NCBI RefSeq assembly: GCF_003574355.1
Contig: NZ_QWLB01000020.1
Location: forward strand, 1 to 64,000
From: Meiothermus granaticius NBRC 107808
GTDB lineage: Bacteria; Deinococcota; Deinococci; Deinococcales; Thermaceae
DNA: 64,000 nt
Direction of reading: 5' to 3'
The position numbers and the translations under genes are program-made. Below are positions 17,537-26,869 of this stretch, piece by piece (within the stretch, counting starts at the first letter, position 1; each line of letters opens with the position of its first letter). Under the pieces are notes generated by a model, which was not told where the DNA came from, ran no database searches, and saw only the letters and a program-made list of their open reading frames with translations.

Positions 17537-20185
17537 ATGCCCGAAGGGGAGGAGAATCGCTTGTCGCTGTATCAGACCCTCAACCAATCCCTCGAGCCCG
17601 TTTTGGGGGAGCGTACCCGAATGGTGCTGGAGGAAGGAGTCCGGCGGCTGGGTGTGAGCCCGGATCAGCTCGACCCCTCCCAAGCGGAGGTGATCCTCAA
17701 ACGCTTGGTCTATCGCGAGCTACAGTCGCGGATGAGCCCCACCGCTGCCCGAGCCCGGATCGAGGAGATGCTGCGGGAGATCGGGGCAACAGAGAAAGAG
17801 GAGGAGGGGCCCAATGGGGCGAGCACCGCTCACTCTGAAGCCGCTTTGGGTGAGCTCGAGGCCGGGCTCAAGCGCTTCAGCCTGTACCTAGACTGGCCTG
17901 AGGTGGGGCGGCTGCGGGGCCTGATCGCCCTGATCAGGGGGAACCCCCCCAGCAGCACCACGGCGGGGCTGCTGCGTGAGGGGCAGGAGGTGCTCTCTAA
18001 CCTCGAAGAACGCTTACAATCGGCCTTGCTGCGCCAAAGCCGCGACATCGCAGACCTGCAAACCGCCCTGGAGCGGGTTCGGAGCGTGGGGGGGCCCAAG
18101 GTGCGCCGCCTGGAGAACCTGCTGCGCCAGATCCAGGAGGCCCATGCTGCCGAGACCCTAGCCCCTGCCGAGGTGGAGCGGGCCAGGGCCCTGGCCGCAG
18201 AGATGCGCAAGCTGGTCGAGAGCAGCGTGGTACAGAACCCCACCCTGGAAGGGGCGATTTTGCTCGAGGAGGAAACCCTCTCCGGGAGCGGCCCTCCTAC
18301 GGTGGAGATGGCTTGGGATGACAGCGAGCTGGTGCTGGACCTGGACTTCGAATCGCTGACCGCTGAGCAGCAGTCGCGCATTCGTGAGATTGACGTGGCG
18401 GAGGACCGGCGTAGGCTCGAGGCCCTGTGTGATCGCTATCCCCATGCGCTGGGCCGCAGTGAGGTCTCGGGGCTGCGGGCCGCCCTCGAGGCGGAGCTCG
18501 AGGCGGGTCGCCCGGTGGGAGAACGGTTGGGCGAGTTCGAGGCCGTCCTCAGGGAAGCCCAGGCTGAGCAGGTGGCGGAGGCTCGAGTGCGCTACGAGTG
18601 GCTCCTGGAGCGAGCCCGGCAGCTGAGCGCCTCGGAGAAGACCGCGGCCCTGGCTGCCCGTTTGGAGATTGCCGGACAGACCCTAGCGGGGGGGGGGCTC
18701 CCAGGGGAACTGGCCGAGCTGGAAGGGGTGCTGAGCGCTCTCGAGGCCGAAGAACGGGCGGCCAAGGAGTTGCGCGAGCGTCAGCAGCGGCTCAAGGTGG
18801 CGTTGGAGTCGCTGCGCTCGGAAGCCGAGGTGGCCCTTTCGCCCTACCGTGACCACGCCGAGGTTGAGCTGTTTTTGGTCACCCTGTCCGATCTTCCGGC
18901 TCAGGAGGACGTGCTGGGCCGGGCTCGAGGCCAGCTTTCAGCCCTCCTGACCGCCCTGGCCCGGGAGCGGGAGGAGGAGGGGTTGGCCCGTATGAGCCTG
19001 CGGGCTGCAGTGCAGGCCCTGCCCTCGCTGGAACCCCTCGAGGCGGGCAAGCAGGCGGTGCTGCAGCGCCTGGAAGCGCCAGGCTCGCGCGAGGCCCTGG
19101 CCGAGCTCGAGGCCTATGTGCAAGCCCTTACCGAGCGGGCCCGAGCCCTGGTTTCCGCCCGCCTGGAGGCGCTCGAGGCCAGGGTGGAGCGGCTGGAATC
19201 CACCCTCAAGGAATCCCTGGGGGAGGTGCGGGCCGCGCTGGCCGAGGCCCGTCGGGAACTGGCTCAGGGCCGCTTCAGCGACCCCACCCCGATAGAGGAA
19301 GCCTTGGAGGAACTGGTCAGCGCTCGGCGGGCGGCAATTGCGGAGGAGCTCTCGCGCTACGAGGTGGCGGGGCGCAGCTTGTGGGGCTTGGGAGGGGAGG
19401 ATCTCGAGGCCAAAGTCACCCAGGCCCGGGCCCAGTTGGCCGCAGGGGAGCTCCCAGACCTTGGCGAAATTCACGCCCTGCTGGCCCGGATGCGCCGGGC
19501 TCAAGAAGCCCTGCGGGCCGAGCTGGGTGGACGGATCAGCGCCCTGCTGGAGTCCTTTGAGGGTCACAAGGGGGTGGGGGGGGAGACGGTGTTCCGCCTC
19601 AAGCCGCTGTGCGACTTCTTGAGGTCGGCTTCAGAGCGGCTGACCCGCCTGGGGACCAACTCCCTGTTGGAGGTGCGGCGTACCCTCGAGGAGGCCGAGC
19701 GGCTGGAAGGGCAACTGGCCCAGGAGTATCGGGCGGCCAGCTCGGTGATGCAGGAGCTACAGGGCATGGACCTGGACAGTTTCCTGGATGTGTTCAATGC
19801 CCCGTCCAAGCCCGACCAACCCCCGGCCTCGTCGGGAAGCCCAGAACCCCCCTCGGCAGCCCTTTCTGCCGAACTCCAGGCAGCCCTGGCCTCGCTGCAG
19901 ATGCGCGGGGTAGAGGCGGTGGCGCTTTTAGAGGGGGAGCGGTTGCTGTGGGGCAGCCTACCGATTCCCAGCGAGGGGGCGGGCCGGGTGTTCGAAGGGT
20001 TGCGCCGCCTGGGGGGTGAGCTCTCGAGCCAAGCCGCACAGCTGGCGGTGCTTTCCCTAACCCAGGCGGTGGTGGTGCTGCTGCCTTTAGGGGCTAAAGG
20101 GTTGGTGGTGTTGGCGGAAAAAGCCCTGCTCTCGCGGGTGCTGATTCAGATTGAGAAGCAGCGCGAGGTGTTGGCGGGTCATTGA
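17537..20185 (+). CDS. Large coiled-coil protein with C-terminal roadblock-like domain
   Basis: An 882-residue soluble protein with no signal peptide. Residues 1-75 are a short helical head ([19 protein letters not shown]). Residues about 100-750 are dominated by Glu/Ala/Arg/Leu helices of long coiled-coil type with few Gly or Pro. A Pro/Ser linker (about 755-780) leads to a C-terminal domain of about 100 residues ([20 protein letters not shown], then [25 protein letters not shown]) that resembles Roadblock/LC7 proteins. Role unknown; a scaffold for a small GTPase or polarity system is conceivable. Its end overlaps convergent pyrF by seven bases. Confidence 0.75.
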   Translation: MPEGEENRLSLYQTLNQSLEPVLGERTRMVLEEGVRRLGVSPDQLDPSQAEVILKRLVYRELQSRMSPTAARARIEEMLREIGATEKEEEGPNGASTAHSEAALGELEAGLKRFSLYLDWPEVGRLRGLIALIRGNPPSSTTAGLLREGQEVLSNLEERLQSALLRQSRDIADLQTALERVRSVGGPKVRRLENLLRQIQEAHAAETLAPAEVERARALAAEMRKLVESSVVQNPTLEGAILLEEETLSGSGPPTVEMAWDDSELVLDLDFESLTAEQQSRIREIDVAEDRRRLEALCDRYPHALGRSEVSGLRAALEAELEAGRPVGERLGEFEAVLREAQAEQVAEARVRYEWLLERARQLSASEKTAALAARLEIAGQTLAGGGLPGELAELEGVLSALEAEERAAKELRERQQRLKVALESLRSEAEVALSPYRDHAEVELFLVTLSDLPAQEDVLGRARGQLSALLTALAREREEEGLARMSLRAAVQALPSLEPLEAGKQAVLQRLEAPGSREALAELEAYVQALTERARALVSARLEALEARVERLESTLKESLGEVRAALAEARRELAQGRFSDPTPIEEALEELVSARRAAIAEELSRYEVAGRSLWGLGGEDLEAKVTQARAQLAAGELPDLGEIHALLARMRRAQEALRAELGGRISALLESFEGHKGVGGETVFRLKPLCDFLRSASERLTRLGTNSLLEVRRTLEEAERLEGQLAQEYRAASSVMQELQGMDLDSFLDVFNAPSKPDQPPASSGSPEPPSAALSAELQAALASLQMRGVEAVALLEGERLLWGSLPIPSEGAGRVFEGLRRLGGELSSQAAQLAVLSLTQAVVVLLPLGAKGLVVLAEKALLSRVLIQIEKQREVLAGH

Positions 20186-20991
20186 GGCAGATCTGGTTGA
20201 GGCAAGGGGGTTTGTAGCTCCTGAAGATAGGCCTCGGCTTGCTGCACCGCGCGGGGGATATCGGGCTGACCCCCCGGGTAATACAAGGCTCGGCTCGCGG
20301 CGTTCAGCAGACCCGCTCCCCGAACCGGCGTACCGCCTTGGGCCCCTAACCCCGGCAGCAACAGAAGCGAATGGGGCATAAGGCCCCGCAGCTCCTCGAG
20401 GTGGGTGGGGTAGGTGGCCCCAACCACCGCCGCCACCCGGCTCCACTGCCCTACCCGTTGGGCCTCGGCTTGGGCCGCCACGTATTCTGCCACCCGCCGG
20501 TACAGGGGTTTTCCATCGGAACCCTGCACGTCCTGGAACAGTCCAGAACCGGGGTTCGAGGTTTTGACCAATACAAACACCGCCCCACCGCTTTGCTGCG
20601 CCGCTTGAAAAAAGGGCTCGAGGGCATCGCTGCCCAGATAGGGGTTGACGGTGAGGGCCGAACCGGGATAGGCCTCGAGGTACGCCCGGGCATAGGCTTC
20701 CGCGGTAGAGCCAATGTCACCGCGCTTGGCGTCGATGATCACCGGAAGCGAGATCACCCGGGCCCCACTGATGAGCTGGTGCATTAGGGCAAACCCGGGC
20801 GCGCCCAGCGCCTCGAAGAAAGCCGCCTGGAACTTGACCGCACAGAGCTTGGGGGCCAGGGCCTCGAGCAGCTCCAGGGTGTAGCGGCGGATGGACTCGA
20901 GAGGAGGGTTGCCGTGCAGGGCGGGCCGGGGGTCCACCCCCAGCACCAGCGGTGGGCGGGCGCCTACCTCCTCGACAAACTCGCTGTTCAC
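20179..20991 (-). CDS. pyrF: Orotidine 5'-phosphate decarboxylase
   Basis: A 270-residue PyrF of the long (type 2) class, making UMP from OMP. The catalytic [10 protein letters not shown] is near residues 88-97, and an initial LVLGVDPRP strand opens the barrel. GTG start at 20991. A -10-like TAGGCT lies six bases upstream, so the mRNA may be leaderless. Asparaginase lies 40 bases upstream on the same strand. Confidence 0.95.
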   Translation of the reverse strand: MNSEFVEEVGARPPLVLGVDPRPALHGNPPLESIRRYTLELLEALAPKLCAVKFQAAFFEALGAPGFALMHQLISGARVISLPVIIDAKRGDIGSTAEAYARAYLEAYPGSALTVNPYLGSDALEPFFQAAQQSGGAVFVLVKTSNPGSGLFQDVQGSDGKPLYRRVAEYVAAQAEAQRVGQWSRVAAVVGATYPTHLEELRGLMPHSLLLLPGLGAQGGTPVRGAGLLNAASRALYYPGGQPDIPRAVQQAEAYLQELQTPLPQPDLPQ

Positions 20992-21031
20992 CCCTCCAGC
21001 CTACCGTGGGGCGTTCCGCTTGTGCAGGCTT

Positions 21032-22027
21032 CTAGACCCAGCTCAGCTCAAACGCAGCCTCGTAGTGCCCGACCTCGAGGCCCCGCACGTTGCGTACCGG
21101 TGGGGTGCGCCACTCCAGGGGCTGATCCGGGGAGAGCATCCCTAGCAGCTCCAGTAGCCGCACCACAGCGGAATCCCGGGCCACCGTGGAGCCGTCTTCG
21201 ATCTTGAGGGCAATCCCCAGGGGTCCCCAGCGGCTTTCGCGCAGGGCCATGGCATAGTAGCCGTCCGCACCGCGCTTGGCTACCAACATGGGCACGGTTT
21301 GCATCAGCACGGTGTCAATGGCCCCAGGTCCGGCGACCAGGTCGGGATGAGCCCGCATAGCTGCAAACGCGGCCTCGAGGCCCACCTGATACTTTTGCGG
21401 TGCGGCCTCGGGATGGGCCAGGAGGGCCAACATTCGCGCTGCAGGAGCCAGCGGTAACACGAAGGTGGGGACACTGCAGCCATCCACCCCGTAAGGGATG
21501 GTATGAAGTCCCGAAAGGTCGCGCAGGGTTTGGAGATTTAGCTGCTGCACAGGGTGATCCGGCTGCTCGTAACCGTGAGGCTCTACCCCCATTGCCAGCG
21601 CCGCGGCCAGCATCCCGGTGTGCTTCCCCGAGCAGTTGTTGTGCAGTACGGTGGGGCGCTCCCCTGCGCGCTCGAGGGCAGCCCTGGCTTCGCGGTTATA
21701 GGGCCAGTGGGCCCCGCAGGCCAGGTATTCCGGCCCGAGGCCGAGCTTGTTCAAGAACCCCTGAACCACCGCCAGATGGGCCGGGGTACCTTCGTGTGAG
21801 GCGCAAGCCAGAGCCAGCTCCTCGGGGGTCAGGCTAAAGCGGGTGGCCGCTCCGGTTTGGTACAGGGCCTGGGCCTGGAAGGGTTTGGCTGAGCTGCGCA
21901 TATGGGCCGCCAGCTCGGGGTTGCCCGCATAGGCCAGGAGGTTCCCCGCTGGGTTGACGATGGCCAGGGAAACACGGTAGCGGTTTTCGATCAGCTTGCC
22001 GCGAAAGCTGTAGATGTAGGCGCTCAC
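21032..22027 (-). CDS. L-asparaginase, Rhizobium (AnsA) type
   Basis: A 331-residue protein of the asparaginase II family found first in Rhizobium etli, unrelated to E. coli AnsB. Signatures: MRSSAKPFQA (the Ser/Lys catalytic pair), LACASHEGTPAH and VLHNNCSGKHTGMLA. It hydrolyses Asn to Asp and ammonia, in the cytosol as no signal peptide is seen. GTG start at 22027 with TAGACT (22039-22034) six bases upstream, pointing to a leaderless transcript. Confidence 0.9.
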   Translation of the reverse strand: MSAYIYSFRGKLIENRYRVSLAIVNPAGNLLAYAGNPELAAHMRSSAKPFQAQALYQTGAATRFSLTPEELALACASHEGTPAHLAVVQGFLNKLGLGPEYLACGAHWPYNREARAALERAGERPTVLHNNCSGKHTGMLAAALAMGVEPHGYEQPDHPVQQLNLQTLRDLSGLHTIPYGVDGCSVPTFVLPLAPAARMLALLAHPEAAPQKYQVGLEAAFAAMRAHPDLVAGPGAIDTVLMQTVPMLVAKRGADGYYAMALRESRWGPLGIALKIEDGSTVARDSAVVRLLELLGMLSPDQPLEWRTPPVRNVRGLEVGHYEAAFELSWV

Positions 22028-22033
22028 GGGCTC

Positions 22034-22039
22034 AGTCTA
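22034..22039 (-). promoter_or_regulatory. -10 box of a leaderless asparaginase transcript
   Basis: On the minus strand TAGACT lies six bases before the GTG start. The first base transcribed would be near the start codon itself. Confidence 0.5.
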
Positions 22040-22129
22040 CGCTGAGGAGCCATTTCCAGCGAGGGGGTTTGGCGGGCGTTGTATGGGAATCTGGAGGCCT
22101 CTTCTCAGCCAGTCCCCAGCTTAGAGGCT

Positions 22130-22135
22130 TAAAGT
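22130..22135 (+). promoter_or_regulatory. -10 box of a leaderless transcript (proline-rich protein)
   Basis: TAAAGT lies five bases before ATG 22141. No Shine-Dalgarno is present. The gap 22028-22140 therefore holds two divergent promoters. Confidence 0.45.
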
Positions 22136-22140
22136 AGAGT

Positions 22141-22659
22141 ATGGTACTCCCTCAACTTGGGTTGTATGGGCTGGCTGGCCTGATGCTGCTTGGGGTGGGG
22201 TTTTACGCTGGGCGCATGAGTGCGGCTCCGCCGGCTCGAGCCGTGGCCCCTGGTCTGCCGGCTTTTTCAGCACCCCCGAGGCTAAAAGCTCAGTTTGATG
22301 GGATCCCCCGCTCTACCCCGGATTTTGGCCTGCCCCAGCCACCGAACCCGCGGTCGGCCCCGGATCCCCGCGAGATGATTCCCCTCCAGCCGGGGCCAGG
22401 GCAGCAGCGGCCAGGGAATCAACCAGGGGAAGGGCAGGGAAACGACCAATGCCCGGTGTTTATTTACCAAGATGGCCAGCTCTACATGCTGCCTCGCCCC
22501 GGTCAGCAGCCAGGCTCGGGGCCCGGGCCGGGGCCGGGTCTGCCTGGGGATGGCTCACCGGAGCTGATCCCGCTACAGCCACTGCCCGGTATGCCTATGC
22601 CTGGAAACCCCACCAGCCCGTTCACCCCAGACCGACCCAAAGCTGATAGCCGCAGCTAA
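22141..22659 (+). CDS. Proline-rich membrane-anchored protein of unknown function
   Basis: A 172-residue protein. One hydrophobic helix (residues about 6-28, LGLYGLAGLMLLGVGFYAG) is followed by a low-complexity Pro/Gly/Gln region with a single short ordered stretch around QCPVFIYQDGQLYML. The tail repeats PELIPLQPLPGMPMPGNP. I recognise no family. It stands 18 bases before moxR and probably belongs to that operon, perhaps as an envelope component. Confidence 0.7.
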   Translation: MVLPQLGLYGLAGLMLLGVGFYAGRMSAAPPARAVAPGLPAFSAPPRLKAQFDGIPRSTPDFGLPQPPNPRSAPDPREMIPLQPGPGQQRPGNQPGEGQGNDQCPVFIYQDGQLYMLPRPGQQPGSGPGPGPGLPGDGSPELIPLQPLPGMPMPGNPTSPFTPDRPKADSRS

Positions 22660-22677
22660 CCCTGTTGGAGGTCAATC

Positions 22678-23733
22678 ATGAGCGAACCCCAAAGCACCCC
22701 CCCCCTCGAGCCCCAGGCGGTGATGGAGGCCAGTGCCCGGTTGCGGGCCCTGCTCTTGGAGGTCAAGAAGGTGATCGTAGGGCAAGACTTGATGCTCGAG
22801 CGGATGGTGGTGGCCCTGCTGGCCCGGGGCCATATCCTGATCGAAGGGGTTCCCGGTCTGGCCAAAACCCTGGCCATCAAGACCCTGTCTGAAGCCATCG
22901 GGGCCAGCTTTAAGCGGGTCCAGTTCACCCCGGATTTGGTTCCTGCGGATTTGATCGGTACCCGCATCTACAACCCCAAAGAGGCCAGCTTCGAGGTGGA
23001 GCTGGGGCCTATCTTTGCCAACCTGATCCTGGCGGATGAGATCAACCGAGCCCCGGCCAAGATCCAATCGGCCCTGCTGGAGGCCATGCAGGAGCGCCAA
23101 GTGACCATTGGCCACCAGACCTATAAGCTGCCCGACCCCTTTCTGGTGCTGGCCACACAGAACCCCATCGAGAGCGAGGGCACCTACTTTTTGCCCGAGG
23201 CCCAGGTAGACCGCTTCATGTTCAAGGTGCTCCTGGACTACCCGGCTTTTTATGAAGAGATGACTGTGGTGGAGCGGGTTTCCGGCCAGTTTGAGCCGGT
23301 TCGGGAGGCCCTCAGCCACGAAGACCTCCTGGCCCTTCAGCATATGGCCGATCAGGTTCATGTCCATCCTGCGGTCACCGAGTACGCGGTGCGGCTGACC
23401 CGGGCCACCCGTGACCCCGGCGAAGCCAAGCTGCCAGAGCTCAAGAAGTACATCAGTTTTGGCGGCTCTCCCCGGGCCAGCGTCAACCTGATCCTGGGGG
23501 CTAAGGCTTTGGCCATCGTGCGCGGGCGCGAGTATGCCCTGCCGGAGGATGTGCGCGACCTGGCCCCGGAGGTGCTGCGCCACCGCATCCTCCTTTCCTA
23601 CGAGGCCCTGGCCGACGAGATCAAGCTGGAGGACCTTGTGGCCAAGATCGTGGCCGGGGTGCCGCTGCCCAAGGTGCATCTGGGGGATCCGTATCGGGAT
23701 ACCCGTCCGGCTGCGGAGAACCCCACCGCTTGA
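22678..23733 (+). CDS. MoxR-family AAA+ ATPase
   Basis: A 351-residue MoxR ATPase. Walker A is GVPGLAKT (residues 57-64) and Walker B is ILADEIN with D120 and E121. ATQNPIESEGTYFLPEAQVDRF carries sensor 1 and the arginine-finger region. MoxR proteins act as chaperone-like partners of VWA proteins; three VWA-related genes follow directly. GGAGG precedes the ATG. Confidence 0.93.
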   Translation: MSEPQSTPPLEPQAVMEASARLRALLLEVKKVIVGQDLMLERMVVALLARGHILIEGVPGLAKTLAIKTLSEAIGASFKRVQFTPDLVPADLIGTRIYNPKEASFEVELGPIFANLILADEINRAPAKIQSALLEAMQERQVTIGHQTYKLPDPFLVLATQNPIESEGTYFLPEAQVDRFMFKVLLDYPAFYEEMTVVERVSGQFEPVREALSHEDLLALQHMADQVHVHPAVTEYAVRLTRATRDPGEAKLPELKKYISFGGSPRASVNLILGAKALAIVRGREYALPEDVRDLAPEVLRHRILLSYEALADEIKLEDLVAKIVAGVPLPKVHLGDPYRDTRPAAENPTA

Positions 23734-23746
23734 TGAGGACAAGGCC

Positions 23747-24721
23747 ATGCTCTTCCGTCGCCCCAAAGTCTCTCGGATCACGGTATCCCTGCCGCCTCCG
23801 GGCCCGCCCTCTCCGGATTTGCCGGCGGAATTGTTGAGGAAGCTCGAGTTCAAGGTGCTCAAGCGCCTGGATGGTCTTCTTTTCGGCGATTACACTGGCT
23901 TTTTCTATGGCCCCAGCCTGGATTTGGCCGAGGTGCGGGAATATCAGCCAGGCGATGAGGTGCGCCGGATTGACTGGAATGTGACCGCGCGTAGCGGGGG
24001 CCGGATCCATGTGCGGCAGTACCGCGAGGAGCGCGAGGTCACCGCCTGGCTGGTGCTGGACTTCACCGCCTCGATGAACTTTGGCACCCGCCGGGCCTTG
24101 AAGCGTGAGGTGGCGCTCGAGTTTGCTGCCACAGCCAGCGCCATCATCGCGCGCCATGGGGATAAGGTCGGTGCGGTGGGTTTCTCCGAGCAGGGGCTTC
24201 GCATCATTCCGCCTGGCTCAGGTCGCAAGCAGACCCTGCGTATCTTGCACGCGCTGCAGGGGGTGGGGCTCGAGCCCCGCCGTCCTCAGCCCCCCAGCCA
24301 GGATGATCTTTTTCGCGCACTGGAGCAGGTTTCCAAGCGCCTCAAGCGCCGCGCCCTGGTGTTTGTGGTCTCGGATTTTTTGAGTCCAGAGGGGAGTGAA
24401 CCCCCGGCTTGGGCCTTGGGGCTGCGCCGTCTGGCCTATAAGCACGATGTGGTGGCGGTATGGGTCAGCGACCCGGCCGAGCGGGAGCTGCCCAAAGCTG
24501 GAGAGCTGCGGTTGCGCGACCCCGAGAGCGGCGAGGAACTTTGGGTGGACACCAGCGACCCACACGTCCGGGCGGCCTACGCCCGACTGGTTGAGCAGCG
24601 GGGGGTGGCTCTGGCCCGCGACTTACGGGCTGCGCGGGTGGATTTGCTGCCGCTTTCCACTGCACAGGACATAGTAGAGCCCATCTTCAAGTTCACCCTG
24701 CGCCGAAGGGGGCACCGATGA
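23747..24721 (+). CDS. DUF58 protein (VWA-like)
   Basis: A 324-residue DUF58 protein from ATG 23747 (MLFRRPKVSRITVSLPPPGP). The family core VREYQPGDEVRRIDWNVTAR and RQYREEREVTAWLVLDFTASMNF is present; LDFTASM is a degenerate MIDAS strand. A much longer in-frame ORF runs back inside moxR and is not homologous there. It is the usual second gene of MoxR operons. Confidence 0.93.
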   Translation: MLFRRPKVSRITVSLPPPGPPSPDLPAELLRKLEFKVLKRLDGLLFGDYTGFFYGPSLDLAEVREYQPGDEVRRIDWNVTARSGGRIHVRQYREEREVTAWLVLDFTASMNFGTRRALKREVALEFAATASAIIARHGDKVGAVGFSEQGLRIIPPGSGRKQTLRILHALQGVGLEPRRPQPPSQDDLFRALEQVSKRLKRRALVFVVSDFLSPEGSEPPAWALGLRRLAYKHDVVAVWVSDPAERELPKAGELRLRDPESGEELWVDTSDPHVRAAYARLVEQRGVALARDLRAARVDLLPLSTAQDIVEPIFKFTLRRRGHR

Positions 24722-24749
24722 GACCGGCCAAAGGGCTTGGAGGGCCGCC

Positions 24750-25805
24750 ATGACCTTTACCTGGCCCACCTTTTTGTGGGTGCTGCTCCTGGTTCCGGGG
24801 TTCATTGGGGTGTGGTGGGCCCTTTCCCGCCGCCGCGAGCGTACCGCACAGGTGTTCGCGGATGGACACCTGCTCTCTTCGGTGGTGCGAACCCCGCCCA
24901 AGGCGCATGTGCGCTGGCCGCTGGGGTTACAGCTTACCGCCATGACCTTGCTTTTGTTGGCGGCTAGCCGCCCGGTGGCGGCCCCCATCTTGCCGGCCAA
25001 TAAGGCCGCGGTGATCATTGCGGTGGACACCTCTAAGTCTATGCAGGCGGCGGATCTCAACCCTAGCCGACTCGAGGCCGCCAAGGCGGTGGCTCGAGAG
25101 TTCCTCAAGGTGGCCCCGCCCAGCACCCAGATTGGGCTGGTGAGCTTTTCCGACAACGCCTCGGTGCTGGTCTTCCCCACCACCGATCGGCAGAAGGTGC
25201 TGGAGGCCATTGAGCGGCTCAAGCCCTCGCAAAACACCTCGATTGCCTCAGCGGTGGTGACCGGGGTGCGGGCTCTGCCGGGGCGCAAGGACCTCAAGCC
25301 CCCTAAAGCCCTGCTCCCGCCCAATCTGGCCGATAACGATCCCCTGCAGGCTCAGCCCGACCTGCCCCAAGCCCTCAACCCCGAGGCGTTTCCGCCGGGC
25401 AGCATCATGATCCTCTCCGACGGGGCTTCCAACGTGAGCACTAACCCCAGCCTGTCCACCCAAGGGGTGCTGGATATTGCCGCCCGGTTTGCCAAGGACA
25501 ATAAGGTCAAGATCTATACCTTCCCCCTGGGCCGGGAGGGCGGTGCCGTAACCAACCTGGGAGGACAGAGCTACTACATTCCCTTCGAGCCCAAGCCCTT
25601 GCAGGACCTGGCCCAGAACACCGGCGGAAAGAGCGTGTATCCGCCCAGCGATGAGGCTTTACGAGCGGTATTCAAGGAGCTTGGAACGGTGATCCGCTGG
25701 GAGCCCACCCGCCTCGAGATCTCGGCGCTGCTCTCGGGTCTGGCGGTGCTGCTGATGCTGATAGGCGCCGGGCTCAACCTACACTGGCAGCGGAAAGTGC
25801 CTTGA
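24750..25805 (+). CDS. VWA-domain membrane protein (BatA-like)
   Basis: A 351-residue protein with two N-terminal hydrophobic segments (residues 5-25 and 58-72), a VWA domain with a complete MIDAS motif D93-T-S95-K-S97, and a C-terminal helix (about 325-345, LEISALLSGLAVLLMLIGAG). The topology fits BatA/BatB proteins, with the VWA domain between anchors. The MIDAS site suggests metal-dependent binding regulated by MoxR. Confidence 0.9.
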   Translation: MTFTWPTFLWVLLLVPGFIGVWWALSRRRERTAQVFADGHLLSSVVRTPPKAHVRWPLGLQLTAMTLLLLAASRPVAAPILPANKAAVIIAVDTSKSMQAADLNPSRLEAAKAVAREFLKVAPPSTQIGLVSFSDNASVLVFPTTDRQKVLEAIERLKPSQNTSIASAVVTGVRALPGRKDLKPPKALLPPNLADNDPLQAQPDLPQALNPEAFPPGSIMILSDGASNVSTNPSLSTQGVLDIAARFAKDNKVKIYTFPLGREGGAVTNLGGQSYYIPFEPKPLQDLAQNTGGKSVYPPSDEALRAVFKELGTVIRWEPTRLEISALLSGLAVLLMLIGAGLNLHWQRKVP

Positions 25806-25818
25806 GGGAGGGGAGACG

Positions 25819-26775
25819 GTGAGCTTTCAGTGGCCCTGGGTTCTGGTCTTGCTGTTGCTGTTGCCGCTCTGGGTATGGGTGTACCGGCGCAGCCTGCGCC
25901 GTCCGGCAGAGGCGGTAGTCCTGTACCCGGATCTGGCCCGGCTCCGGCGGGCGGTGGGGGCTCGAGGGGTACAGCGGCACATCCCGGCCCTGCTCTTCCT
26001 GGGAGCCCTGCTGCTGGCCCTGCTGGCCCTGGCCCGCCCCTCCTGGAGGCTGCTCGAGGCCGATCCACGGGCAGGGATTATTTTGGCGGTGGACATCAGC
26101 CGCTCGATGCAGGCCACCGATGTCTGGCCCAGCCGCTTCGAGGCGGCCCGGAGCGCCCTGCGCACCTTTGTTAGGGAGCTTCCCAGGGGGGCTCGAGTGG
26201 GCCTGGTGACCTTTTCCCGCAATGCCACCTTGGTGGTGCCCCTGACCACCGACCGCACCCAGCTTCAAGAAGCCATAGATCTGCTCCAACTCGATCTGGG
26301 CACCGCGATCGGTGAGGCCATTGTGGAGAGCGTCTCCGCCCTGCCCTCGCTCAAAGAGCGCAGCGATGTGCCCGACCCCAAAAGCCTGGCCACCATCATC
26401 CTGCTGACGGATGGGCGCAGCTTGGGGGGGATAGACCCCCTGCTGGCAGCGGAGCAGGCCAACCAACAGCAGATCCGCATTGATACCATCGGCATCGGGC
26501 GGGTTACCGATGGGCCGGTGCCGGGGCTGCCGGAGGGGTATCAGGTGGCGGCGGCCTTTGACCCGGAGACCCTGCGGAGCATCGCCCAGATTACCGGAGG
26601 GGAGTATGTCTCGGTGGATTCCCTCTCCAAGCTCCAGCAGACCTACCGCAGCCTGAGCCAGAAGATGGTGTGGAAAACCCACCGGGATGAGGTAAGCGGG
26701 CTGTTTGCTCTCGGGGCTGGGGTTTTGCTGATGCTGAGCCTAGGGCTCTCACAACTGCGGCGCCGGGTGGTGTAG
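25819..26775 (+). CDS. Second VWA-domain membrane protein (BatA/BatB-like)
   Basis: A 318-residue protein starting with GTG 25819 after GGGAGGGGAGACG. The layout copies the preceding gene: two N-terminal helices, MIDAS D92-I-S94-R-S96, and a C-terminal helix (FALGAGVLLMLSLGLSQL). The pair DTSKSMQAADLNPSRLEAAK and DISRSMQATDVWPSRFEAAR shows they are tandem paralogues and may form a heterodimer. Confidence 0.9.
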   Translation: MSFQWPWVLVLLLLLPLWVWVYRRSLRRPAEAVVLYPDLARLRRAVGARGVQRHIPALLFLGALLLALLALARPSWRLLEADPRAGIILAVDISRSMQATDVWPSRFEAARSALRTFVRELPRGARVGLVTFSRNATLVVPLTTDRTQLQEAIDLLQLDLGTAIGEAIVESVSALPSLKERSDVPDPKSLATIILLTDGRSLGGIDPLLAAEQANQQQIRIDTIGIGRVTDGPVPGLPEGYQVAAAFDPETLRSIAQITGGEYVSVDSLSKLQQTYRSLSQKMVWKTHRDEVSGLFALGAGVLLMLSLGLSQLRRRVV

Positions 26776-26806
26776 GGGGTTGGAGTACACAAACCCCTGA
26801 CCGGCC

Positions 26807-26815
26807 TGCTACACT
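26807..26815 (+). promoter_or_regulatory. typA promoter, extended -10
   Basis: TGCTACACT is an extended -10 like those before rplX and metK. It gives a leader of about 45 bases with a small hairpin (ACGGG 26831-26835 and CCCGT 26842-26846). An in-frame ATG at 26816 touches the -10 box and so cannot be the start of this transcript. Confidence 0.5.
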
Positions 26816-26869
26816 ATGAAAGTTGTGCCCACGGGGTTTTGCCCGTCGGCGAGACCCCCTGGAGATAAA

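Noticed and set aside
23534-23746. N-terminal extension of the DUF58 protein inside moxR
   Set aside because: The extra residues are an out-of-frame reading of the moxR end; the family starts at ATG 23747.
26816-26869. Upstream ATG start for TypA
   Set aside because: The ATG touches the -10 box, and the 18 extra residues precede the conserved [18 protein letters not shown] start.
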